Shown here: one piece after another, positions 26,801 through 38,402 of the stretch | Numbering within the stretch: the first letter of the stretch is position 1 | Layout: each line of letters starts with the position of its first letter | Assembly: GCA_038502055.1 (NCBI GenBank) | Contig: JAXRKN010000042.1 | Coordinates: forward strand, 2,356,001 to 2,420,000 | Source: Tanytarsus gracilentus | Taxonomy: Eukaryota > Arthropoda > Insecta > Diptera > Chironomidae | Direction: 5' to 3' | DNA: 64,000 nt | Program-made: the position numbers and the translations under genes | Notes under the pieces: generated by a model | What the model saw: the letters and a program-made list of their open reading frames with translations, nothing else | Told to the model about the DNA's origin: nothing | The model's database searches: none

Positions 26801-29800
26801 CATATTATGTATGCTGGAAATTTATGTTAAAAGGGATATAACGCAGGTCCGAGTAGAGATGGAAATTGAGAGAGCCCAGAAGAAAAGAGATGGAGATTAT
26901 CAATTACAATGGCTTCTTTCCGGAGATCTTGTAAAAAGAGAGAGAGAAAGATTACTCGGCCCTTCTCGGAAATGTTTCAAAACATGACCACACTTTTTCT
27001 CTTCTTCACAATCACTTTTAAACTATGCGAGCACCCTCCTAAAGAAAAACAACTCGGGTAATAAATCATAAATTTTTTAACCGTAAAGTGTTTTTAAAGG
27101 CAAAATTCCACAAATTAATTTCTAATATAAAATTATGAGGGTTTGATGAAATTTTGTTTACAATCAAAACCCGAAAAGAAATTTTAATTTAAAGTTTTTT
27201 TCTCCCTCGAAAAAGTTTTCCAATCCGCAGGAAGAAGAAAATTTGAATTTACGCTCCGATGAACTTCAAGCCTTGTAATCGAAAAATCATCTCGCTTTGA
27301 CATTCTCTTTCAAGGTGTATACGCTTCTACCTCCCGAAAATTGCGGATGTTATTTGATTTTCTCGACAGAACTTTATGTGACAGAAAAAGTCAATAAAAA
27401 ATCGAAAAAGCGTCAAGCGGTGAACCACCTGAAAAATAAAACTATCAGCATATTTTTCGTGTGAGAGATAAAATGTGTTGATTTTTTTCCAGTCGAAAAA
27501 TATGAAGAAGACTTTGTTGCCGCGGTTTCAGAATTTTTATCATGGCTTTTTTAATATTTTTGCAATTATTTTTTTAATCAGAAAATATTTTTTCATACTT
27601 TGAATGACATCAATATCTGAATTGTATAAAAATTTAACATTAAAAAATTTCGTTCATTTTATTTAACTTCGATAAAATAATTTCATTTAGTTTTGGATTT
27701 AATTTCTGTAAAGTTTTTTAAGTGAAAAGAAAATATGGGCAAAAAATTACAAAGTGTTTGCAGTGATTTTCTCTTTGAACTTTTGATGTGACACTTCATC
27801 ATTTTGCGAAAAACATTTTCATGGTATTTTTTATAATTTAAAAGTGGTGATGAAGTATCAAGTTGGAAAATTTAAATTCTTTTGAAAACATTTAAAAAGC
27901 TTTAAGTTTTGAATTTTTTTAATTTTTAAAATTTCTAGTTTTTATCATTAAAGTTTTAAAAGATTTTTATTATAAATTAACTTCATAAGTTCTATATAGT
28001 TAAAATCTTTTTTAAGATTTTTTAAAAAAACATTCATCCAGAAAATTTCTTTTTTCAAATAAATTTTATCAAAATAAAAAGCTACAAATATTTTCACATT
28101 CTCTTTTCCTTTTCTCTATTTCATAATTAACTAAATTGCTTTAACCTCTTTATTTTTGCTATAATTTTATTAAATGCCTCCCTTCATGGTCTCTTTCACC
28201 ATAACATCACCACCATAACAGCAAAAGCTCTCTCACATGCTTGTTTTCTCATGAATAATTAGCCCATAAAAATTATTATAGAGTTCAATCACATCGCTTC
28301 AATTAGAGAAATTCAATCAACCATAAATGGTTCGAAAAAATCAGTGAATATATGTATCTAATGAAATAATCAGTGAGTTATAAAAGGCCGAGAAGTGATT
28401 GAGAGATGGGAAGTTCCAATTTTACAAATGGAAAGAAGGAAAAGGGTCAATTAATATCGAATAATGTTGCATTAAGAGAGAGAAATGAAAACATTGAGTG
28501 AAGCATTGAGAAAAACATTTTCTGAGAGAATTTCTCGGCGATGACGTGAGCGAAAGCAATGGATAATGACTGCTCAGCATCCTCTCTCGTGACGTTTTTC
28601 AAATCTGCTTTTGATGTTTCGCTACACGCGCTCTCGTGCTTAGAGGAAATCTTTGATGGGGATATTAACATATGTGAATACGGTTTTGTGCAACTTAAGC
28701 GAAGAAAAGGAGAAAGCGAAAAAAGAGAGAGAAAAGCTTTTCATCATTCAAAAGGACATCAAAGGAAGATTTTCTGCTGAAAGATGGGAGATAAGCAATA
28801 TCAAGGAAAAATATTAAATTTTATTGTTAAGGGATTGTGCTGTTCACTTATTCATGACGTGATGCTCTCGAAATTTTAATACCATGACTGAGAAATAAAA
28901 GTTGACGGCTCTCAAGACCCAACGAGCGAAAGTTCACGAAAGCTTTTTTGATGTTTCATTAAAAAAATTTAACGGATTTTTTTATTTGAAATCACCGAAG
29001 TCTAAAAATTTAAATACCTCAATTTATGCTCGCAGGGTCGTACAACTCTAAATTTGAATTTCATGTCGTTGAAATTTATTGGTTAGAAAATTTTCCGTAA
29101 ATTTTACGCAGATGTAATGCAAATGTCGTCATTCTTCGTCTAATGGATGATGATTGAAAATTCTGTAAAAGCACTTTGTGAGTTTGAAAGCAGCATTTTG
29201 TGTAATTTTCCCATTTTCGAACACACTTACTTCAGGTCTCACATGCATCTCTCTCTACAATTGTGGTTTTAAATTTAAAGTATTAATTTTATTTGAGAGA
29301 TGAAAGAGAGAATTTTTAAGCGCATATTTGCACATGGTGTTGACGGTAAACCTTTGATGAAATTTTCAACTTTGAAATAATTAAGAAGGAAAACTTTTAA
29401 AATATTTCATTTAGGAAAATAATTTTCTTTAGCCAGCTTTTTTGTTCAAGGGATGTGAAACTTTGCAAAGAAGAAAAATAATTTCAAACTTTTTTCAATT
29501 AAAAAAAATTTAAACATTTTAATTTAAATTTCAAATGAACGATGAAATTTTTGAAGACAATTTCAATTAAAATCTCATAAAGAACTTTTCTTATTCCTCA
29601 GCATGACGCTCGAGAAAAACTTCAATCTTATGATAGAAAAACTCAAAGACCATCGAGAGAATAATAATTCAACTAAATGAGCTTGAAAATTTGCCTAAAA
29701 ACCATCCAAATGACTCAATTATAATCACAGACTCTTAATGACTGTAAAAAATTTAAATTTTTGTCGACATGCCATCGAAAAATTTAAATTGTGTTAATTA

Positions 29801-30429
29801 AAATAGTTTTTCAACCTTTCTACCTTGAAAATATCCTAGAGCAATTTAAAGGTCAAACATAAACATAGTTTCAATTCACGATGTGGGTAAAAATAGTACA
29901 AAATTTCCTCTCTCCGCTTCACTTGTAGTTACAACTTCCATTGTGTGAAACTCGTTGAAGGGTTGATATAGAAAGAAGCATGTATAAAATTTCCATGTAA
30001 ATTAAAATTGAAATTTTTGCTTCGCTCTATTGTGTGACAACTTCCGTGGATGAATAATATAGGAGAAAAAAATGTTCTCTCGGAATGTTTCGAATTGAAA
30101 GTGGTGAAAGCTTTTTTTCTTACTCAGCGTTAAATTTTTTCCCTTTAATATAATGTGAAGATTTTATTTTGCGCATATTTGAACACTCGTGAAGAGAAAT
30201 CAATTTAAATTATTTTAAAGTTTAAAATTTTAATTCTCAAAATTTATTTTTTATTTTTTTTTTATTTTTTTATTATTTTTTTGTCAATTTTTAAAAAAAA
30301 ATTTATTTATTTTTAATTATTCTGTTTATAAATATTTTTTTTTAAAGTCACCTGTTATATCTAATTTTTACTTAAATTTTTTGTTGTGTCTTTTCTCGCT
30401 TCCTCAACCTTCCACTCGACCATTTTAAT
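23869..30429. other. Gene-poor interval upstream of the S28 peptidase remnant
   Basis: AT-rich with no supported gene. I looked for exons carrying the missing N-terminal half of the S28 peptidase (signal peptide, GGEG-type strand) and found none. A stretch around 28440-28780 is open on both strands and slightly GC-richer but resembles no family. 30240-30345 is almost pure A/T. Confidence 0.45.
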
Positions 30430-31403
30430 TTGACGAATAAAAATTTAAATTTTACAAAATTATTTTTTAATGAGAATTTTTGTTTTGTTGAGGGTGTTCT
30501 GATTCCCTCGAACGAAATCTATCACAGTTTACCAACACCAGACGCAACTTATGAAAATCTTCAATGGCTAACTCATCATCAAAGTGTTGCCGATATTGCA
30601 AGATTTGCAAGTTTCATTAAAAAAGAATATTTAAATGCTCCTGTAATTTTATGGGGAAGAGCTCATGGCGGATCTCTCGCAATTTGGACACGACAAAAAT
30701 ATCCGAATGTCATTGACGGTGCTTGGGCGTCTAGTCCACGTATAAATGCTGTTCTAGAAGCTTCTGAATTCATTCCACATGGCATACGAATGATTAATCA
30801 AATAGGAGGTGCTGAATGTGGTCAAGTCATAACTGATGCTTTCAATATGGTTGAAGAAGCTTTTCAATCAGGAAATACGAGCTATGTTGAAGAGCGATTA
30901 TTTGCATGTGGACCTCTCGACGTCTCAAACGGATATGACTTGGCAACCTTTAATTACGTGTTTGCAATTAATATCGCTTACTTTGTGTCACAAATGAAAT
31001 ACACAGAATTTGATGAAATATGCTCGATTATGCTTGGAACAAATGCACCCGAAAATCCCCTAGATCATTGATGTTCGCAGATGTTTTACCTTTTTTAAGC
31101 CACGTTTGGATGATTCAAATAACTATGAGCTTACATTAACTTAAGTCTAGTGTCAGTTGATTTTTCATGAACTTTGGTTTAGAGGAATTGGTGGGATGGG
31201 GGGGGGGAGGATGGGGGTTTAGTGGGTGGTGGATAGATGACAATGTTCATAGCTTTAATAGAATATATGGAGGCATGAATCCTGGAGCTTACAGGTTATT
31301 TTTAACGCAAGGTGAACTTGATCCGGTTCGAACTTTAGGCCCTTCGAATGACATTAATCATTCTTTCTTTTCACGTAAAAAATATACTAAATTTTATATT
31401 TAA
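30430..31403 (+). pseudogene. S28 serine carboxypeptidase-like (prolylcarboxypeptidase / K12H4.7 type), catalytic Ser lost, broken
   Basis: An open frame at 30430-31071 aligns with the central part of peptidase family S28. The family features seen are SLPTPD and ENLQWL, then QSVADIARF, then VILWGRAHGGSLAIW, then KYPNVIDGAWASSP. Active members have GGSYGG at the nucleophile elbow. Here the segment reads GRAHGG, so serine is alanine (codon GCT at 30661-30663). The frame stops just after NPLD. The next ~180 bases have stops in every frame. Homology then resumes at about 31254-31370 in another frame (RIYGGMNPGAY, GELDP with the family's Asp). The C-terminal His region and the N-terminal third, including the HRYYG motif, are absent. 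I infer a pseudogene or gene fragment. A pseudoenzyme with unseen introns is possible but less likely. Family assignment is firm, functional status is not. Confidence 0.7.
31190..31232 (+). repeat. G-rich run inside the S28 remnant
   Basis: Ten consecutive G at 31198-31207, followed by GG, GGGGG and GGG clusters, in otherwise AT-rich DNA. It matches the pattern of a potential G-quadruplex and lies in the degenerate middle of the S28 remnant. Confidence 0.7.
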
Positions 31404-33736
31404 ATTTATTTTATTTTATAAATCTTCAGTTTTTTTTAATGTTTTTGTCGGTTGAAATCTGTTGTTTTGTTGGTTATTTTTGTGGTGACTTGTGAAGAAA
31501 GCTTTTAATTTTTTGTTTCATTTTCAGTTCGTTCCAAATAAAATTTTTATGTTTAATTTCTTAGTTTGTTGCTGTGAAGTATTCATTTAATATTATTTCA
31601 ATCTTTTCATTTCATTTTCTATCTTGTTTCGAAATTAATTAACATTGTTCCACTTTTTGTTATGTACCGTGGAAACTCACTGTTTAGCAAAAGTCTTTTC
31701 TCTTCATCATTTCGAAAAACTTTAACTTCATTTTCGAGGAGATTAATCCTCTGAAAACAGCGTTCTCATATCTGAAAATATTCTTCGCACATACATGAAA
31801 AGTTTTTTTGTAAGCCCTCACCCTCTCTCCCCAATAATGAAGGATTTTCATTTCCCATGCAAAATGTGAGCGTACACCAACTGCCATCACTCTTCCGAAA
31901 ATGTTCACTCATTCTCACTCACTCAACGCTATAACGCGCGAGAGAGACTGCGACTGCTTGCACAGTCAGTGGATGAAGAAGAAAGAAAAGTTTTCATCGC
32001 ATTAAATTTAGTACAATCTTATGACATTTCTAGGACATTAAGACCAACATTAACATAAATCTCTCTTGGCTGCTTATTAATGAATGAGTGCGAACGAAAA
32101 AAAACGGAGATGAAAAAAAAAATTCTCTCTTTCTCTTTTTCCTCCTTTAAGCACCTGCTGGGAATGTTGATTGGTGTTGATGGGAAGGTCATTACACTAA
32201 TTAAAGTGTCATGTAGTAAGTGACTTAGAGACACTCGAGTCAGACTCCAGTAGAAGTATGAAAATTGTGTGTAAAAATAATCATAAATTATAGGTGTGTT
32301 GCGTGTCTCTCGAAAGAAGAGGGAAGAAAACAACCGTAATTAATTTCAAGGTTTTGTTTCATTGAAGAAATTAAAAAATAGAAATAGAAATGATTTCATA
32401 TATTTAATTTTATTTTATTTAAAAATATCGAATTTTTTATTTCGCTAAAAAAATGTCTAAGTTTCTACTCCTTGATGAAAATCTTCGACAGTTAGTAAAA
32501 TACGACTAACGACGAGCACAATAAAAGAAATTTGTGTGACAAACTTTCTTCTTGATGCTTTCTTTTTCCTCCTCGTGCAGTATAAAGAAAATCATCAGCA
32601 GATGCCTATTGTTGTTGGTTAAAAATCTCTCACACGACCTTGACTATATTATTATTGTGAATTCAATCTTCTCCTATTTTTCATTTCGCTCTCTTTTTCC
32701 TCAAATATATACACTACTTAACTCAATTGAATATGTGTAGTATGTGATGATGTTAAGAGCTCACGCGTGGGTCTTTTTTCAAGCGCGAAAAGTGAGAAAA
32801 AAATATATAAAAGAAAATATGAAGAGATGCGATGATGAGAACACGTATAGAAATCACAGCGACAAGTTGGAAAAATTGCATAACGGTTAAATTTGAATTT
32901 ATTGCTTTTTAATAGTTTGCAGACGAGGAGAGAAAAGTCTGAATGATGATGGCAATTTGCACTGTTTAGAGTACAATAATAAACCTTAAACTTGTTAGAA
33001 TATTTTTGCTTCGCTTTTGTGCAATCAAGAATTTAAAAATATTATTGTTCCATTTTCAGCCATGTTTCAATTTCTATTTTCTCATCTCACACCCCCAAAA
33101 GAGGTTTTAAAGTTTTACTCCGTTTTAATCAACTCATTTTAAACTGCATGTCACCATAATTAACCTCAAAAACTTAATTAAAAACTCTGAATTAAACTCT
33201 CTCTCTCGAGAGAGAAAAGCATAAATAGTACAAACATAGCTTCCTACAAGATAACCGCAAGAATCTCATTCCGTCCCGTCTCTCATAAGGTACGAGAAAA
33301 ATATTTGCTTGCATGCACAAACACACATCTTCAAGAGTGTCAGGTGGGAAAAATTCTGTGCGTTTTTCTCACTCACTAAACCGACAAACATCAACCTCGA
33401 AGTGTGTGATGAGAAAAGTGAGAGAGGGAAAATATGAAAATTTATTTAAATTTTCTTTTTTGCCTTTTTTTCTCCTCCGCACACTCTCTCACTACTGTGT
33501 TGTGGCATTTTTCCTTTTTATATTTTTCTTTTTCATCTAACTTAAATGAACGACAGTCTCGGGTTTTATCTCATCTCATGTGAATTCAAAAGCAATTTTC
33601 CCCCGTTAGAAAGCAGAAGTTGAGCTGCCACTTGATAGGAAAAAGGAGAGAGAGAGAACGTATAGAAATGATAGCTATGCAAGCAATGTGTGTAATATAA
33701 TCAAGTGAAAAGTGTGAAATAGGAATGTTGTGAATT
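31404..33736. other. Intergenic interval
   Basis: No supported gene. Open frames on both strands (for example minus 32019-32333) lack domains and coding composition. The stretch just before 33737 is probably 5' UTR or promoter of the acidic gene. Confidence 0.45.
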
Positions 33737-34194
33737 ATGTGTGTGAATTGTAATGTAATGGAGACTAAGAATATTAGCTTGATTAACCATGATGAGTTCA
33801 CCTATCAGGACGACTCATCCTACGAGGACGAAAGTGTTGAAGACGACGACGCAATAACGCAATCCGGTTTTGTTGAAGCATTTGATAAGACTGATCAAGA
33901 GATATCAACTCATGAACTTAAAAATGACGATTCCGAGTCGAGTGAGTGTGATGACGACAGTGAACAAGAAGAAGGTTCGTGTGAAAATTTATAAATTTCT
34001 TTTGGCTCAAAAAATCACTCAACAAGTATTTTCAATCTCTAATTTAATTATTAGAAATTGAGGAAGAAGAAAGCGTAGAAACGGAACTAGAAAGTGACGT
34101 CAGCGAGGATGAATTTTCATCAGCAAATGAATCAGATGGTGATGTAGATCATTGGTATGTGGCAGCGTGTGCGTTAAAGTGTGTGAGAAATTAA
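33737..34194 (+). CDS. Small highly acidic protein, two exons, unknown function
   Basis: Exon 1 is 33737-33974 and exon 2 is 34055-34194 (stop TAA), joined by an 80-base GT/AG intron (donor AAG|GTTCGT, acceptor TTATTAG). The product is 125 residues. The first ATG follows an in-frame stop at 33731-33733; a second ATG at 33758 (METKN) has an equally plausible context. After about residue 20 the chain is dominated by Asp, Glu and Ser in runs such as EDDD, DDSEQEE and EIEEEE, with the same acidic bias on both sides of the intron. That continuity argues for real coding sequence. It is probably intrinsically disordered and perhaps a casein kinase 2 substrate. A consensus donor GTATGT at 34155 (after GDVDHW) could instead splice onward, making this the 5' end of a larger gene. 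No family recognised. Confidence 0.5.
34155..34160 (+). promoter_or_regulatory. Alternative splice donor in the acidic gene
   Basis: GTATGT is a good insect donor and falls where the acidic composition ends (after DVDHW). Read-through gives a 13-residue tail (YVAACALKCVRN type) that does not resemble the rest. If used, the phase is 2 and the next exon must supply one base; I could not find it with confidence. Confidence 0.35.
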
Positions 34195-37100
34195 AAAAAA
34201 AATAACAAATTATTGAGTGGTTCAAGGGTGAGAAACTTTAACAGGTTGAAATTTAAAAAAAATTGACAACAAATAAGAAAGCGATTTTTTGTAATTTAGG
34301 ATTCGAACCTTCAAGCATCACAAATAACTTTGATGTAATTTTAATTACTTTTAAATCATTTATGAAATATTCATTCAAATGAATTCTTTTTCACAAATAA
34401 TTTGAAAGCTCTTTAAATTCTTAAACGAAACCACAAAAATATACCTGAAATAATTTCTCTGATCTTTTGTAATCCCACACAAGCTCTCGAAAAAAAATAT
34501 ATCATTGATAACTCACAAATTACATCCCACTCGCATATTTTTCAGCAACTTCCTATAACATTCAAAAATTGCTGTAAATTCGTGGGTGCTCTTTAAAATA
34601 ATTTAATGATTCTCTTTAATCACTCATTCAAAGCGAGCTGGAGATAAAAATTGTCGTCATCTGCATTTGGTGTGGGAAATTTTTTTTTTATATATATTTT
34701 TCATTTTATTTCTTCTCAAACCACAGCAGAGAAAAACGTATAATAATAATATTCACAAAAAAAAATTTATATGTGAGCGCTCACACACAAGTAAGCAGAA
34801 TGAAAAGAGGAAAAATTATGCTCATTCTCTCGGAAAATTCTCACATATAACGTAGACTTGTATCATTTAATAATAAGTTGAAATTGTGTGAACAACTTCA
34901 AAAATGTGTGTTACCATCGCTCTCGCTTACACTCGCAATTTACTCTCTCCTCTTTTCATTTTTTGACTAATGAGTGAACATAAAATTTTCACTCCAAATT
35001 GACGCAAATAAATTGGCAACACGACACAGCAAATCGGCACCACCACGCACGCACACACACACGCATTTCATAAGAGTGAGTGAAAATTTATCTTTATCGA
35101 AATTAAATATTTAATGCTCGAGTGAGCGTTCAAAATAATCATGCTCAAGTACTGGAACTTGCTGCAATAAAATGCTCTTGCTCACTGATGTCATGTCATG
35201 AAATATTCAAAGCAATTCACACTTCAACATGATAGCCACTACACACACGCCCGGCCATTGCTGCTGGTTGTTTCAATATCAATCGAAAGTGAGTTGTGAT
35301 TGAAATAATTCTGCCAATAACACACTCAATAAATATTTGCGTCAAAGTCCAGAGCGGTAATGTGTGCAATACTGTGGGGTGGGAAGAGGAAGAAAATTGG
35401 CCAAAAATAAGTTCAATAAAAAAATAAATTTCATAAATGAATTCATAAATTTGAGAATTCGATTCGAACCTTTTAAAAATACTTTTCAACTCACTAAATT
35501 GATGCAAAAGAAAATTTCAAAGTCTTTTAAATAAATTCATTCAAAAGTTTCTTTAATTGACCACAAAACTAAATTTTCCAGCCTGCTTAAAAGTGTACAC
35601 AAAAATCAGGCACATACACACAGCATGCGAAGAGGAAATCGACAGACACAGATAATATAGAAAATAAATATAATGTTCCTGTCCGTGTGTTCATTTCTAT
35701 TTCTCTTGTATATATTTTTAATTTTTCATTCAATTTTTTCCTCCTCACAAGAAGAAGAAATAATTTTTCGCTGAGCAAAACTTCTTTTCGTCATTATTTT
35801 CTGGTGGCGGGTGTTGTTCAGTTTCAGATGTGAAATACGAGTGAAACAGTCACAAAGAGACTACGCGGAAATATTTTTTTGCGCTCATCATAAAGAAAAG
35901 AGAATTAAACCCGTGAACATTGCTCGTTAAATTAGTTCATTTGTTATCCTTATTGTTTTCCTTCCACACCGTTGACTCCGAGCTTAAGGTCTCCGTGTGA
36001 CTTTTTCGCTTTACTTCGATAACAGTGTTAAAAGTTATCTCTCTCGATAGTAAAACTATCAACGGCGCAAATGATCCGTGAAACGATTTGTTAAATCTTT
36101 CGAGAGAAATTTATTATATCGACCTGCGAGTAAAAAATTTTATGGTGAAAGTGAAATTTTTTTAATTTGCAACAGACTTCGATAACACCGGAAAAAAAGG
36201 AGGACTGAGTGTGAAGGTGAAAAAGGCAATAAAAGAAGCCCACTCACGCGGAAAAAAGAGCAAGGGATCCAATCTGACAAAAAAAATCGACGCTACTTCC
36301 GAATCATATTTCAATTACCAGCGTGAATGCGTCAATACACGATTCAAAAATAGATTCCGCCAATTTAAACAAAGAGAAAGAAAAAATATTCATTTCAAAA
36401 AAGTTTTAGTTCAACTGAAAGTGTTGAAGCGCAATTTTAATTTGTTTCAATTTCCACTGTTCCTTAAGAAGTTTATTATTAATTGAATTTGAAACGGAAT
36501 TTTGAAGAATGAAATTTTGAATGAAACATGATGAAAAATGAAACTTTTGAACTTTTAACAAAAAAGCTACAAGAAAACTAATTGAATATTTTTTCAAATT
36601 TAAATACACTTAAATTATATTTTCTGTTCTTCACACATCCATAAAAAACTTTCTTACTTTCCTATGATCTCATTTAAATTTAAGAACACCCACAGACTTT
36701 CCACAAAAACAAACGCAATTGTCTTTCATCGCGGAGCCACTTGAAATCATCTCGTATTTCATAAACGAAGAAGAGTTCACAAAGTTTTCAAACTGCCCAC
36801 AATTTCATTTCATTTCATGTGATGGTTGATTTATTTTTTAGTACGCGTGGGGCCAATTAACAAAACCAATCTGTGGAAAGGTGTATGATCGATTGCGGAT
36901 AAATTTATAGTTCATATGTGTGATGTCATAAAAGTGAGAGAGAGCGAGAAGTATTGAAAGCGATTTTCTAGTGCTTTTGACGCGGGTTTCAAATAAAAGG
37001 CGAATGATATGAAAAATGCCGAAAAAATTTATTTGATTTATTGCGAAAGAGCTTTTTTGTTAAAATGGAATTTTTATTGATGTGCACAGGACTTGTTATT

Positions 37101-38402
37101 GAAACTGACTGCGTAATAATTTCACAGACGCACTGTTTTTGAGTCGTTCGATAAATTTATGGCGAAAAACACATTTTTCTATTGTGGAAAAGTTTTTAAC
37201 TGAAAAAAATTGAACTGTGCCATTGTTTTTAAGTGATTTTTCAATATGCACGATTGTATGCACTTAGCCAGATGCTATAAATTGATAAATCTAGGCTAAA
37301 AGTTTTTTTTTTGAGAGGAGTGAGTGCATGTGGTTTTACTTTGCTTAATTGATTTTTTTGTTCAAAATATTTTTCTTAACTTCTAAATTTAAAATTCATG
37401 TTGAGATTATTTTTGAAGTAATTTATTTCGTAAATATTTATGAATCTTTTCAACATCTCAAATTCTTTCTTACACCTTTGGGATTTTCTTCGGAATGTCC
37501 CGTCTCATATTTACAAAATATTTCCCATTGAAAATATGAAATTCAACCCTCCCTCAATGTTCATCTCTTAAAACATTTCACAACTTATTCTGAATGTCCG
37601 TAACTGAATTTTCCTCACTTCTCTGATTGAAAGCTATCAATTTCACTCTGACGTAAACGAAAATCACATAAAATCTGGTCATTAATTTTTCTGCCTCTTT
37701 TAACTCGGTTTGAATTTCAATTAAAATTTTATTTTCTTTTTCTTCTAATTTTCGAAATCACCGAGAGAGAAAAGTTTCTTCATATAAATTTAAATCTGGA
37801 AATTTTTTGCATTCCTTGTGCATTCGAGGTGGAATAAAAATTTATTTTTTAATGTTTCAATTTTCAAATTCTTGAATTTACAAATGAAATTTAAAAAAAA
37901 ATAAAAAACCGTCAAATTTTATTTTCCACCCCACCCTCAGGCCTCCGCATAATATTTTTCTTTCACTCGTAATCCTTCTGGCATTTGCAAGAAAAATTAA
38001 TGCAGCCGATAAAAAAAAAGTTTAAATTGAATTCTCTCTCATGACATAAATCGACATCAGAGTCGAGTCGGTGTAGAGAGAGTGGATAATTGAAAAAATA
38101 ATCTGCAACAATTAAGATAACGGCACAAAGTTCTTTATGCGATTATTGAAAATTGATTTATTGTGAGCCGTGAAAAATAAAATAAAACGAGAGACGAAAA
38201 AAAAAATTTTTAATATGAAACTTTTAAAAATAATTTCACAAGCTCTTTTTTCTGCGAACGAAATATTGCGAATTTATAAAAAATTAATAGTGAAGGAATT
38301 TTTTCTCTCTTTTTGTTGAAATTGCAATTAATCACAGAAAGACTGAAAATTTAAAGAATTTCGAATTAAAAAAGGACAATAACGAAAAGCTTTAAGGCCA
38401 AA
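34195..38402. other. Intergenic / 5' flank of the FAM184-like gene
   Basis: No firm gene. It contains CA-rich repeats near 35039-35064, the B-box-like copy 2 at 34295-34311 and a partial copy (GATTCGAACCTT) at 35461-35472. A frame open at 36166-36486 follows an acceptor-like TTGCAACAG at 36175. It starts with coding-like codons (KKGGLSVKVKKAIKEAHSRG) but drifts into A/T-rich filler and is unassigned. Part of this region may be 5' UTR of the downstream gene. Confidence 0.4.
34295..34311 (-). repeat. Isolated B-box-like 17-mer, copy 2
   Basis: On the minus strand this reads AAGGTTCGAATCCTAAA, identical over 17 bases to the copy at 9909. There is no A-box or cloverleaf nearby. Confidence 0.6.

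Noticed and set aside
28447..28780. Open frames on both strands at one GC-richer patch
   Set aside because: Neither strand matches a family or carries splice or start signals better than the other; coding cannot be supported.
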